A DNA stretch of 64,000 bases from Bradyrhizobium betae (GTDB lineage: Bacteria > Pseudomonadota > Alphaproteobacteria > Rhizobiales > Xanthobacteraceae). The notes beneath the pieces are model-generated. The model was not told where the DNA came from and did not search any database. It worked only from the letters and a program-made list of their open reading frames with translations. Location of the stretch: contig NZ_CP044543.1 of NCBI RefSeq assembly GCF_008932115.1, positions 5,524,501 through 5,588,500 on the forward strand. Direction: 5' to 3'. Below are positions 25,924-34,607 of the stretch, in pieces; position 1 is the stretch's first letter, and each line of letters begins with the position of its first letter. Both the position numbers and the translations under genes were made by a program.

Positions 25924-26853
25924 ATGTTGAAACAGCTTTTCGCGCCGCAACTCGTGATTTTGTATGTGCTTGCGGCCTCGACGATCTACGTTCACTTCCG
26001 CGGCAAGCAGCGGCTGCGCTTTGCGCGCCAGCTCGGCGATCACTCGACCTATCTCGCCCCCTACAATGTGCTGATGTATGCCGGCTCGGCCGTCCCGAAC
26101 GAGCCGGTGATCCCGGTCGAGCAGTTTCCCGAACTCAAGCCGCTCAGCGAGAACTGGGAGACCATCCGCGACGAGGCCGTGCGCCTGTTCGACGAAGGTT
26201 TCATCCGCGCCGCCGCCAAGAACAACGACTGGGGTTTCTATTCGTTCTTCAAGAGCGGCTGGAAGAGGTTTTACCTGAAATGGTATGACGACTTCCTGCC
26301 GTCCGCGAACACGCTGTGCCCGAAGACGGTGGAGCTGCTGAAGTCGATCCCGAGCGTGCACGGTGCGATGTTCGCGATGCTGCCGCCGGGCGGCAAGCTG
26401 GGCGCGCACCGCGATCCCTTCGCAGGTTCGCTGCGCTACCACCTCGGCCTCGTCACGCCGAACTCGAACAAGTGCCGCATCCTCGTCGACGGCGTCGAGT
26501 GCGTCTGGCGCGACGGCGAGGCCTTCATGTTCGACGAGACTTTCATCCACAGCGCCGAGAATGCGACCGACGTCAACCGCATCATTCTGTTCTGCGACGT
26601 CGAGCGCCCGATGAAATACGGCTTCATGACCGCGATCAACCGCTGGGTCAGCCATCACATCGTCAAGGCATCGGCAACCCAGAACGTCGATGGCGAGCAT
26701 GTCGGCGTGCTCAACAAGGTGTTCGGCAAGCTCTACGAGATCCACCTCGGCAGCCGCAAGGTCAAGGAGTGGAATCGCAACGTCTACTACACGCTGAAAT
26801 ACTCGCTGACCGCGCTGATCCTCGGCCTCATCGTACTGTCGGCGTTGAGGTGA
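25924..26853 (+). CDS. lpxO: Aspartyl/asparaginyl beta-hydroxylase family protein, LpxO-like
   Basis: The 309-residue product has hydrophobic anchors at both ends (residues about 5-22 and about 288-306) around an Fe(II)/2-oxoglutarate dioxygenase domain. The metal triad is visible: His162 and Asp164 (AHRDPF) and His209 (FDETFIHSAEN). LpxO hydroxylates a secondary acyl chain of lipid A at the cytoplasmic face. The membrane-anchored, 300-residue form and the surrounding LPS genes favour LpxO over a protein hydroxylase. A GGGGAA Shine-Dalgarno precedes the ATG. Confidence 0.85.
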   Translation: MLKQLFAPQLVILYVLAASTIYVHFRGKQRLRFARQLGDHSTYLAPYNVLMYAGSAVPNEPVIPVEQFPELKPLSENWETIRDEAVRLFDEGFIRAAAKNNDWGFYSFFKSGWKRFYLKWYDDFLPSANTLCPKTVELLKSIPSVHGAMFAMLPPGGKLGAHRDPFAGSLRYHLGLVTPNSNKCRILVDGVECVWRDGEAFMFDETFIHSAENATDVNRIILFCDVERPMKYGFMTAINRWVSHHIVKASATQNVDGEHVGVLNKVFGKLYEIHLGSRKVKEWNRNVYYTLKYSLTALILGLIVLSALR

Positions 26854-26869
26854 AGCAGGTGAATTGCAA

Positions 26870-26891
26870 GGCCCCGGACGCATCCGAGGCC
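26870..26891 (+). terminator. Weak hairpin after lpxO
   Basis: GGCCCCGGA, loop CGCA, TCCGAGGCC gives a 9-bp stem with one mismatch, 16 bp after the stop codon. No T-run follows, so it may only protect the mRNA end. Confidence 0.4.
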
Positions 26892-26901
26892 CTGATTCAG
26901 T

Positions 26902-26990
26902 GCGTAGGGTGGAATAGCGAAGCGTAGTCCACCATCTATTGCAGCAAGGATCGATAATGGCGGATTACGCTACGCTAATCCGCCCTACGA
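26902..26990. repeat. Palindromic repeat, family C
   Basis: GCGTAGGGTGGAATAGCGAAGC ... GTAGTCCACC is followed by GGCGGATTACGCTACGCTAATCCGCC and CCTACG. Outer arms GTAGGG and CCCTAC and two internal hairpins make a REP-like element between lpxO and the convergent FAH-family gene. Elements with GTAGGGTGG/GGCGGATTACGC arms are widely scattered in proteobacteria. Only one copy was seen in this window. Confidence 0.7.
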
Positions 26991-26997
26991 TTTCAGC

Positions 26998-27699
26998 CTA
27001 CTCCGGCTGGCCGATGCTCACCTTCAGCGTGCCGACGCCGTCGACACCGCATTCGAGCTTGTCGCCGGGCTGGAGCTGCGACACGCCGGCCGGCGTGCCC
27101 GTCATGATGATGTCGCCGGCAGCGAGCTTCACCTGCTGCGAGAGCTGCCAGATCGTCTCCGGCACGTTCCAGATCATCTGCTCGAGGTCGCCCGTCTGGG
27201 CTTCCTTGCCGTTGACCGTGAGCCAGATCCTGCCCTTGGAGGGATGGCCGATCTTCGAGGCCGGCTGCAGCGCGGAAGCGGGTGCGGAGCCATCGAACGA
27301 TTTGCCGATCTCCCAGGGGCGCTCCTTCTTGCGCGAGGCGATCTGGAGGTCGCGGCGAGTGAGGTCTATGCCGACGGCATAGCCATAGACATGGTCCAGC
27401 GCCTTGTCGGCCGGGATGTTGAGCCCGCCGCTCTTCAGCGCGACGATCAGCTCGACCTCGTGATGCAGATCCTTGGTCAGCGGCGGGTAGGGAATGGTGG
27501 CGCCGTCGGGCACCAGCATGTCGGCGTGTTTGGCGAAGAAGAACGGCGGCGCACGCTCGTCATTGCCCATCTCGCGGATGTGCTCGAGATAGTTGCGGCC
27601 GACGCACCAGATGCGGCGCACCGGAAAGCGGCCGCTCTCGCCGACGACGGGGAGCGAAGCCTGGGGCGGAAGCGGGATGACGTAGGACGCGGCGTTCAT
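26998..27699 (-). CDS. Fumarylacetoacetate hydrolase family protein
   Basis: The 233-residue product has the FAH-fold metal motif 'DLHHEVELIVAL' (two Glu ligands) and the later Asp in 'YAVGIDLTRRDLQ', plus 'GDIIMTGTPAGVSQLQPGD', the standard C-terminal signature. Members hydrolyse fumarylpyruvate, acylpyruvates or oxaloacetate-type compounds. Size and 'WCVGRNYLEHIREMGN' fit the FAHD1/fumarylpyruvate hydrolase branch. It starts 36 bp downstream of the exporter gene's end and is co-directional with it. Confidence 0.9.
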   Translation of the reverse strand: MNAASYVIPLPPQASLPVVGESGRFPVRRIWCVGRNYLEHIREMGNDERAPPFFFAKHADMLVPDGATIPYPPLTKDLHHEVELIVALKSGGLNIPADKALDHVYGYAVGIDLTRRDLQIASRKKERPWEIGKSFDGSAPASALQPASKIGHPSKGRIWLTVNGKEAQTGDLEQMIWNVPETIWQLSQQVKLAAGDIIMTGTPAGVSQLQPGDKLECGVDGVGTLKVSIGQPE

Positions 27700-27735
27700 G
27701 GAGCGATCTCGCTGCTCTTGGGGTGATGAGGAATT

Positions 27736-29538
27736 CTATGCGGTTGCGCTGATCGGCGCCAGAGCGCCGGCGTCGTGATGTTGCAGGCGGAAGAAGGAGG
27801 CGTAACGGCCCGAGCGGCGCAGCAGATCGTCATGCCGGCCCTGCTCGACGATCTCGCCGCCCTCGACCACCAGGATGCTGTCTGCGTGCATGATGGTGTG
27901 CAGGCGGTGCGCGATCACGATGGTGGTGCGGTTCTGGCAGAGATGCTCGATCGCCTCCTGCACCTGCCGCTCGGACTCCGAATCGAGCGCGGCGGTGGCC
28001 TCGTCCAGCAGGATGATCGGCGCGTTCTTGAGCAGCGCGCGCGCGACCGCGATGCGCTGGCGCTGGCCGCCTGACACCTGGGTGCCGTGCTCGCCGACCG
28101 GCGTGTCGTAGCCGAGCGGGAAGCCCATGATGAAATCATGCGCGCAGGCCGCCTTGGCGGCGTCGATGATTTCGTTCTCGGTCGCGCCGGGCTTGCCGAA
28201 CGCGATGTTGTTGCGGATGGTGTCGCGGAACAGATAGACGTCCTGGCCAACATAGGCGGTCTGCGCCCGCAGCGACTTGCGCGAGACCGCGCCGATCGAC
28301 TGGCCGTCGATCACGATGTCGCCTTGCGTTACCTCGTAGAACCGCAGCAGGAGCCCAAGCACGGTCGACTTGCCGCCGCCGGACGGGCCGACCAGCGCGG
28401 TGACCTTGCCGGGTTCCGCAACGAAGCTCATGCGGTTGAGCACGGTCTCGCCGGTCCGGTAGGAGAAGCTGACGTCGCGCAGCTCGATCTTCGCGTCGGA
28501 CAGTTTCAGTGCCGGCTTGTCGTCGTCGGACTGCTCGCTGGCCGGGCTGTCGACGACTTCGAGCAGCATCCGCGCGCCGACGAGCTGGCTGTTCAGATCG
28601 ATGTTGAGCCGCGCCAGCCGCTTGGCCGGCTCGGTCGCCATCAGGAACGCCGTCATGAAGGAGAAGAACGCGCCGGGCGTGGCGTTGAGCGCGACCACGC
28701 TGTAGCCGCCATAGAGCAGGCAGCCGGCGACCGCGAAGCCGCCGAGCATCTCCATCAGCGGGTTGGAGCGGTTGGCGACACGGGCCATCTTGTTGGCGTT
28801 GCGCTCGACGATCGCGATGTTCTCGTCGATGCGCTTCTGCATGGTCTCTTCGAGCGTGAACGCCTTGACGGTGCGGATGCCCTGCAGCGATTCCTGCATC
28901 GTCTCCATGATGTCGGCGGTGCCGGTGAACTGGTTGAAGGCGAGACCCTTGATGCGCTTGACCAGCTTGCGCAGCACCAGCATCGCCGGCGGCACCACGA
29001 CGAGGCCGATGAACGACATCACGGGGTCCTGCCACACCATCACGCCGATCATGGCGAGCAGCATCATGAGGTCGCGCCCGACCGCGTTGACCAGCATGTT
29101 GAGGACGTCGGTGATCGATTTTGCGCCGGCCGTCAGCCGCGCCAGGAACTCAGAGGAATGCCGTTCGGAGAAGAAGCCGACGCTCTCGCGCATCAGCTTG
29201 GCGAACAGTTGCCGCTGGTTGGTGGCGAGGATGGCGTTGGAGATCTTGGTCAGGATCACCATGTGGCCGTAGGTCGCCACGCCCTTGATGAAGAGCAGGA
29301 TCACCGTGATGCCCGAGAACATCGCGATGCCCGGGATGTTCTTGTCGACATAGGCCTGGTTGATGACCTGGCCCAGCACATAGGTCGCGCCCGCGGTCGA
29401 TCCGGCGGCAAGCGCCATCAGCGCGAAGGCGACGAGGTAGCGCCGCCAGTAGACGACCCCCTGTTCCGTGACCAGGCGGCGAACGAGGACCATCGCCCCA
29501 TAGGGATCGTCGGTGATTTTCTTTGGAAACTGGGCCAT
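27736..29538 (-). CDS. MsbA-like ABC exporter (fused permease and ATPase)
   Basis: The 600-residue half-transporter has six transmembrane helices in the first about 330 residues and a C-terminal ATPase: Walker A GPSGGGKST, Q-loop 'AYVGQDVYLF', signature VSGGQRQRIAVARAL, Walker B IILLDEATAALDSES and the H-loop in VIAHRLHTI. It acts as a homodimer. Homology to MsbA and its position next to galE and an LPS-core transferase suggest lipid A-core or another lipid or glycan as cargo, but the family also exports peptides and drugs. Confidence 0.9.
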   Translation of the reverse strand: MAQFPKKITDDPYGAMVLVRRLVTEQGVVYWRRYLVAFALMALAAGSTAGATYVLGQVINQAYVDKNIPGIAMFSGITVILLFIKGVATYGHMVILTKISNAILATNQRQLFAKLMRESVGFFSERHSSEFLARLTAGAKSITDVLNMLVNAVGRDLMMLLAMIGVMVWQDPVMSFIGLVVVPPAMLVLRKLVKRIKGLAFNQFTGTADIMETMQESLQGIRTVKAFTLEETMQKRIDENIAIVERNANKMARVANRSNPLMEMLGGFAVAGCLLYGGYSVVALNATPGAFFSFMTAFLMATEPAKRLARLNIDLNSQLVGARMLLEVVDSPASEQSDDDKPALKLSDAKIELRDVSFSYRTGETVLNRMSFVAEPGKVTALVGPSGGGKSTVLGLLLRFYEVTQGDIVIDGQSIGAVSRKSLRAQTAYVGQDVYLFRDTIRNNIAFGKPGATENEIIDAAKAACAHDFIMGFPLGYDTPVGEHGTQVSGGQRQRIAVARALLKNAPIILLDEATAALDSESERQVQEAIEHLCQNRTTIVIAHRLHTIMHADSILVVEGGEIVEQGRHDDLLRRSGRYASFFRLQHHDAGALAPISATA

Positions 29539-29656
29539 CCGCTTTCCATTGACGGCGCAGCGGCAAAGCTGCCCGCGCGTCAGGGATCGAACGGCCTCTG
29601 TGCCCGCTCAAGCGGGGTTTTTCAAGCCCAATTAAGGGCTTGCGCCCGGATGGAAT

Positions 29657-30670
29657 CTAGGCCGATGCGGCGTGGCGGAGCTCGCCATGGCGCTCGCGGA
29701 ACAGCTTCTCCTCCCACGCGAGGGCGTGGGCAGCGATGGTCTCGAGGTCGTCGTATTGCGGCCTCCAGTCGAGCAGGCCGCGGATGCGGCTGGTGTCGGC
29801 CACCATGGTCATGATGTCGCCGGGCCGGCGCGGGGCGTATTGCACGGCGAAGCTGCGGCCCGAAACCCGGCGCACCGCGTCGATGGTCTCCAGCACCGAA
29901 TAGCCGCGGCCATAGCCGCAATTCAGCGTCGTCGAGACGCCGCCATTGCGCAAATAGGCCAGCGCCGAGCGATGCGCCTGCGAGAGGTCCGTGACGTGGA
30001 TGAAGTCGCGGATGCAGCTGCCGTCCTGGGTCGGATAGTCGGTGCCGAACACGTCGATCTTGGCGCGCTGGCCGGTCGCGGCCTCCACCGCGATCTTGAG
30101 CAGATGCGTGGCGCCGACGGTGGCCAGCCCAATGCGGGCCTGCGGATCGGCACCGGCGACGTTGAAATAGCGCAGGGTCACGTACTGCATGCCGTAGGCG
30201 GCGGCAACGTCGTGCAGCATGATTTCGGTCATCAGCTTCGACGAGCCGTAGGGCGACAGCGGCCGCGTCGGCGCGTGCTCGGGCACCGGGACCTGGTCCG
30301 GATTGCCGTAGACGGCGGCGGTCGAGGAGAAGATGAAGCGGTTGATGCCGCGCTTGACCGCGACGTGGAGCAGGTTGCGCGCGGTCATGAAGTTGTTGCG
30401 GTAATAGCCGAGCGGATCGCGCATCGACTCCGGTACGACCACCGAGCCCGCGAAATGGATGATGCTCTCGATATTGTGCTGGGCGATCACGCCTTCGACC
30501 AGGTTCTCGTCGCCGGCGTCCCCGATGAACAGCGGCACGCCTTCCGGCAGGTAAGCGGAGAATCCGGTGGAGAGATCGTCGATCACGACCACGTCCTCGC
30601 CGGCTTCCGCCAGCGCGAGAACCGTGTGACTTCCGATATAGCCGGCGCCGCCGGTGACTAGCACTGTCAT
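29657..30670 (-). CDS. galE: UDP-glucose 4-epimerase
   Basis: The 337-residue product has 'VLVTGGAGYIGSHTVLAL' (NAD site), 'STAAVYG', the catalytic 'YGSSKLMTE' YxxxK and 'LRYFNVAGADP'. It interconverts UDP-glucose and UDP-galactose, providing galactose for LPS and exopolysaccharide. It is upstream of, and co-directional with, the MsbA-like gene. The promoter lies in the 126-bp divergent gap shared with the GT4 gene, which contains the 10-bp palindrome ACGTTAACGT at 30699-30708. Confidence 0.95.
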   Translation of the reverse strand: MTVLVTGGAGYIGSHTVLALAEAGEDVVVIDDLSTGFSAYLPEGVPLFIGDAGDENLVEGVIAQHNIESIIHFAGSVVVPESMRDPLGYYRNNFMTARNLLHVAVKRGINRFIFSSTAAVYGNPDQVPVPEHAPTRPLSPYGSSKLMTEIMLHDVAAAYGMQYVTLRYFNVAGADPQARIGLATVGATHLLKIAVEAATGQRAKIDVFGTDYPTQDGSCIRDFIHVTDLSQAHRSALAYLRNGGVSTTLNCGYGRGYSVLETIDAVRRVSGRSFAVQYAPRRPGDIMTMVADTSRIRGLLDWRPQYDDLETIAAHALAWEEKLFRERHGELRHAASA

Positions 30671-30796
30671 GATCTCACCCGTCCTCGATCAACGCGCCAC
30701 GTTAACGTTAGCGCGGTGAAGAGTGGGTTTCGGCGCGGCTGAACTGGTCACTATGCTTAATGTTGCGTATAGGGACTTTTCGAAACGGAGCGTGAC

Positions 30797-31834
30797 GTGG
30801 CGAATTCCCCGGGCGATCTGCAAGTGATCGTGCCAAATCTGCACAGGCGCTATTCCGGGGTCACCGCGACCAACCGGATGGTGGCGCCGCGGCTGGCAAA
30901 GCTGTATCGCGCCGCGTGGTTCGGTTCCGACGCGCCGGAGGGGATTGCGCGGCTGAGCGGCGCCGATCTCCTGAAACTATGGCGCCGCGAGGCGCCGCTG
31001 ATCTGGCATGCGCGGCGCAACAACGAGATGATTGCCGGCGTCGTGCTGCGCGCGCTCGGCTGGCCGCTCAAGCTTGTGTTCACCTCGGCGGCCCAGCGGC
31101 ATCACAGCTGGATCACGCGCTGGCTGATCCGGCAGATGGACGCGATCATCGCGACCTCCGATATCTCGGCCTCGTTCCTGAAGGTGAAAGCGACGGTGAT
31201 CCCGCATGGCGTCGACACCGACATCTACGCGCCGCCGGCCGACCGCGCTGCGGCGTTCGCGGAAGCCGCGCTGCCCGGCCGTTACGCGATCGGCTGCTTC
31301 GGCCGCGTGCGCGCGCAGAAGGGCACGGATGTGTTCGTCGATGCGATGTGCCGGTTGCTGCCGCGCTATCCGGATTTCACCGCCGTCATCGTCGGCCAGG
31401 TCACGCCCGAGCAGACTCCGTTTGCGAATGACCTGAAGAAGCGGATTGAATCGGCGGGCCTGCAATCGCGCATCGTGATCACCGGCGAGTTGCCGATCGA
31501 GCAGGTGCAGCGCTGGTATCAGCGGCTGACGATCTACGCTTTCACCTCACGCAACGAAGGCTTTGGCCTGACGCTGATCGAGGCGATGGCGGCCGGCAGT
31601 GCGCTGGTCGCCGCGCGCGCCGGTGCGGCTGAGCTCGTGGTCGAGGACGGGGTCACCGGCGTCCTGATCCCGACGGGCGATGCCGAGGCGCTGGCTGCGG
31701 CGCTGGAGCCGCTGATGCGCGACGTGACCGCGGCAACGGCTATGGGCGAGCGCGGGCGGGCGCGGGTCCTTGCGAAGTTCAGCCTCGAGGCGGAGGCGGC
31801 GCGGATCGGCGAGGTCTATCGGCCGCTGCTCTGA
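30797..31834 (+). CDS. LPS-core glycosyltransferase family 4, LpcC/LpsB-like
   Basis: The 345-residue GT4 has an N-terminal 'QVIVPNLHRRYSGVTATNRM', very like rhizobial LpcC/LpsB, which add mannose to the LPS inner core. The C-terminal GT-B domain has 'IGCFGRVRAQKGTDVFVDAM', 'ITGELPIEQVQRWYQRL' and the nucleotide-sugar motif 'TSRNEGFGLTLIEAMAAG'. The start is set by ATG or GTG near 30797 after GGAGCGTG. It is divergent from galE. The core-mannosyltransferase role rests on family resemblance. Confidence 0.85.
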   Translation: MANSPGDLQVIVPNLHRRYSGVTATNRMVAPRLAKLYRAAWFGSDAPEGIARLSGADLLKLWRREAPLIWHARRNNEMIAGVVLRALGWPLKLVFTSAAQRHHSWITRWLIRQMDAIIATSDISASFLKVKATVIPHGVDTDIYAPPADRAAAFAEAALPGRYAIGCFGRVRAQKGTDVFVDAMCRLLPRYPDFTAVIVGQVTPEQTPFANDLKKRIESAGLQSRIVITGELPIEQVQRWYQRLTIYAFTSRNEGFGLTLIEAMAAGSALVAARAGAAELVVEDGVTGVLIPTGDAEALAAALEPLMRDVTAATAMGERGRARVLAKFSLEAEAARIGEVYRPLL

Positions 31835-32030
31835 GCAGCTTTCAGGCACCGAAGTACAAGAACCGCGAAAACAACCCCATGCACAGTAGCCGGTCGCAGC
31901 GGAATCAATGACTTGCGGGGGGCGCGATGGAAATTTTCTGATTATACGAAAATTGATTGACCCGTCGGGCAAAACAGCGCTAAGCTTTCATCATCGCAAC
32001 AATCGTCAGCTCCGTCGAAACGGAGGTGTC

Positions 32031-32519
32031 TCACCGGCCGAACTCAGCCACGATCAGGGCGATGACGACGATCATCGTCAGCGGCTGGCGAAGCACGCGA
32101 TACCATGGCGGGACCAAGCCTTGACGCGTGGACCGGATATCCAGCAGCAGGTTCGCGGCGAAGCCGACCGCCAACAGGGCGAGTCCATATCGGGGGTCGA
32201 TCAGCAGCGACGTCCAGCCGACGAGCGAGGGAATGACACTGATGCCGAGCCGGACAGAATCGATACCGTGATCCGTCCGCGAGATCGACTGGATCATCGC
32301 GGCGCCCCAATGGATGCCGCCGAGGAACGACAGGATAACGGCGCCGTAGGCCAGTAGTCCGTGGAGCGCGGCCGTCTTCAAGTCACCCTCGATGGCCCGC
32401 GAGGCGATCGAGAGCCCGACGAACGGTATCAGGCCCAATCCGCCGAGCCATACTGCAGCGGCGGGAACGAGTGCGCGCCGCGGCCCGTCATCATGATCGT
32501 CAGTCAGAGATGTCGACAT
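32031..32519 (-). CDS. DUF3429 membrane protein
   Basis: The 162-residue product has five predicted helices and the DUF3429 pattern 'LGGLGLIPFVGLSI', 'AYGAVILSFLGGIHWGAAM' and 'IPSLVGWTSLLIDPRYGLALL'. The family is widespread in proteobacteria and has no established biochemical function. It lies 35 bp downstream of the membrane protein gene at 32555-33106 and is co-directional with it, so the two are probably co-transcribed. Confidence 0.82.
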   Translation of the reverse strand: MSTSLTDDHDDGPRRALVPAAAVWLGGLGLIPFVGLSIASRAIEGDLKTAALHGLLAYGAVILSFLGGIHWGAAMIQSISRTDHGIDSVRLGISVIPSLVGWTSLLIDPRYGLALLAVGFAANLLLDIRSTRQGLVPPWYRVLRQPLTMIVVIALIVAEFGR

Positions 32520-32554
32520 GCTGCCTCGCGCAGGGGATCTCAGTTGTCACGATT

Positions 32555-33106
32555 TCATACCTCTCGCGCCGCCAGCAGCGTCGAGCAGAGCAGGCCGATC
32601 AGCGCGATCAGGGCTGCCACGCTCATCCCGTTCAAGGCGACGAGCCTCGCATACTCCGACGTCATCATCACGGGCTCGCCGAGATGGGCGTCGACGAAGA
32701 AATAGACGATGAAGGGCAACGCGGCGACGACCGCAGACTTCAGGCGCTCGTCAGGCCTGAACAGGACGGTGCCGAGCAGCGCACAGGGAAGCAGGAACAG
32801 CTCGACGCCCGACGCCGCGCCGAACAGCTTGACGCAGAAGACGGTGTTGCCGACACCGGCCAGTGGCAGCAGCGTGCGGCCCGCAAACGAATGCCTTTTT
32901 GCCAGTGCGGGGACGGCCAGGAAGAAAGGGGTCGACAGCAGGCTGAGCCAGGCCGGCCAGGCGGCCGTTCCCACGATCCAATGCAGATAGAGCGGATAGA
33001 ATGGCTGGTTGGAGGCCACCACGAGCGCGACCTTGCCGGCCAGCGCAGAACGAGGGTCCGGGTGATCCGCATAACTGCCGATCCAGGCTGCAATTGTCTT
33101 GATCAT
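32555..33106 (-). CDS. Membrane protein of unknown function
   Basis: The 183-residue product has about five hydrophobic helices and few charged residues; it begins MIKTIAAWIGSYADHPDPRS. In-frame sequence upstream of the ATG at 33106 reads like non-coding DNA, so that start is preferred. No family is recognised. The gene is arranged head to head with the DUF2256-ubiG pair and in line with the DUF3429 gene. Confidence 0.65.
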   Translation of the reverse strand: MIKTIAAWIGSYADHPDPRSALAGKVALVVASNQPFYPLYLHWIVGTAAWPAWLSLLSTPFFLAVPALAKRHSFAGRTLLPLAGVGNTVFCVKLFGAASGVELFLLPCALLGTVLFRPDERLKSAVVAALPFIVYFFVDAHLGEPVMMTSEYARLVALNGMSVAALIALIGLLCSTLLAAREV

Positions 33107-33344
33107 CTGGCTTGGATCATCTGCCTCGGACGCGCCGGTCGTCCCCCACGATAGCGGGGCCATGGGTAAGAAACGACCAAAAGCCGGCGTCGGATCACAA
33201 GCCGTGCGGCGAAGAGCCAGGAGGCATGATCCAAAAACCATGCAGAGTCGTTTATTGAGAGAAGTCTCGACCCGTGCGGGCAACACGCCGGTGCTCGCAC
33301 CAGCCGCGCCGGCGGGCCTCTCTTCCTCTCCGGGCTAGCCTCCC

Positions 33345-33509
33345 ATGCCGAAGATGCGACGCAAAGCGGACCTTCCGACCAAGATATGCGCCGTTTGCAA
33401 GCGGCCGTTCGCATGGCGGCGGAAATGGGCGCGGGATTGGCAAAGCGTGAAATTCTGTTCCGAACGGTGTCGCGGCGACGGGCGACGAGCTGCTCGCCAG
33501 GAAGGCTGA
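33345..33509 (+). CDS. DUF2256 small Cys-rich protein
   Basis: The 54-residue product has a treble-clef-like pattern: CAVC at residues 15-18 and CSERC at residues 38-42, with 'RPFAWRRKWARDW' between. This matches DUF2256, a tiny putative zinc-binding family. It starts MPKMRRKADLPTK, and the stop is 2 bp before the ubiG-like ATG, so translation is likely coupled. The role is unknown; zinc coordination is inferred from the four Cys. Confidence 0.85.
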   Translation: MPKMRRKADLPTKICAVCKRPFAWRRKWARDWQSVKFCSERCRGDGRRAARQEG

Positions 33510-33511
33510 CC

Positions 33512-34288
33512 ATGCTGCGCAAGGACATGAAGACCGGCCTCGCACCGAGCGTCGATCCCGACGAGATCGCGCGATTCGAGGCTCTCGCCGAGGATTGGTG
33601 GAATCCCGACGGCCGCATGAAGCTGGTTCACAGCTTCAATGCGGCGCGCGTCGCGCACCTCCGCAACCGGCTTCCCGCGCTGATGGTTCGTGACGCAAGG
33701 CTGGAGCGGCCCCTCGACGGATTGACCCTGCTCGATGTCGGTTGCGGCGGCGGTCTGGTGACGGAGCCGATGGCGCGTCTCGGCGCGCTCGCACTCGGCA
33801 TCGACGCCGCCGAGCGCAACGTCCGCGTGGCAACCGTCCACGCGGACCAGACTGGTTTGCCCATCAGCTATCGGCAGGCCGTTCCCGAGGAGCTGGTCGC
33901 CGAACGGCGGCAGTTCGACATCGTGCTGTCGCTCGAAGTCGTCGAGCACGTCGCCGACACCGATCGTTTTCTGGCTGCGACCGGTAGCCTGGTTGCGCCC
34001 GGCGGGCTACTCGTCATCGGCACGTTGAACCGCACGCTGGTGTCGTTCGTGAAGGCGATCATCGGCGCGGAATATGTTCTGGGCTGGCTGCCCCGCGGCA
34101 CGCACGACTGGCGGCGCTTCATGCGGCCGGACGAGATCGCAGGCACGCTCGCTCCGCTCGGATTCTCCGTCGTCGAGACCTGCGGTCTGGAGCTCGCTCC
34201 GATCACCATGCGCTGGCATACGACCCGCTCGTGCAACACCAACTATCTCCAGATCTACAGGCGGCGCGGCGAGCTGGCGGCGGCGTGA
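33512..34288 (+). CDS. ubiG: UbiG-like O-methyltransferase
   Basis: The 258-residue product has 'FEALAEDWWNPDGRMKLVHSFN', SAM motif I 'LLDVGCGGGLVTEPMARLGA', 'VVEHVADTDRFL' and the UbiG-type tail 'PRGTHDWRRFMRPDEI'. UbiG performs both O-methylations of ubiquinone synthesis. The end, 'CNTNYLQIY', differs from the usual 'DVNYM', so this may be a paralogue. ATG at 33512, two bases after the DUF2256 stop, is chosen over an upstream start that would overlap that gene. Confidence 0.82.
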   Translation: MLRKDMKTGLAPSVDPDEIARFEALAEDWWNPDGRMKLVHSFNAARVAHLRNRLPALMVRDARLERPLDGLTLLDVGCGGGLVTEPMARLGALALGIDAAERNVRVATVHADQTGLPISYRQAVPEELVAERRQFDIVLSLEVVEHVADTDRFLAATGSLVAPGGLLVIGTLNRTLVSFVKAIIGAEYVLGWLPRGTHDWRRFMRPDEIAGTLAPLGFSVVETCGLELAPITMRWHTTRSCNTNYLQIYRRRGELAAA

Positions 34289-34607
34289 TACGCAGCGCCG
34301 CTGGCGTCTCGTGTGCCTCAAAGCGAATTGCGAATCTGGGGAGATCGGAAGAGTCCCAAGCATCCGAAGCTGCCGAATTTCGAGTTCCGGAGGGACGGCA
34401 GTTTTCTGGCCAACCGGACATTCGGCTGCAGCCAAAAGTCCCTTAAGGGCCAGAAGCTGACCATGAAGCTGATCAGTGGAAGTCGATACAATTGGCATTT
34501 TATGGGTTCCCACGGCGTGGGGAGTTTTTACCCGCAGGCTTGCGTTGGACTTTTCATTTGCCTCAACGGCTATCGAATACTCGGCTATGGTCCAATTGCT
34601 TACAAGG
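34289..34607. other. Gap without a supported gene, more AT-rich
   Basis: This stretch between ubiG and ggt is visibly richer in A and T than its surroundings. It has open frames in several phases, but none reads like protein. It probably contains the ggt promoter; no clear -35/-10 pair could be fixed. Confidence 0.5.

Noticed and set aside
28087..29814. 575-codon plus-strand frame opposite the MsbA-like gene
   Set aside because: It is antisense to a clear ABC exporter and has the same Arg/His/Asp-rich shadow composition.
34342..34353. AGATCGGAAGAG, identical to the start of a common sequencing adapter
   Set aside because: Only 12 bases match and the next base differs from the adapter; the flanks are continuous, so chance is the simpler reading.
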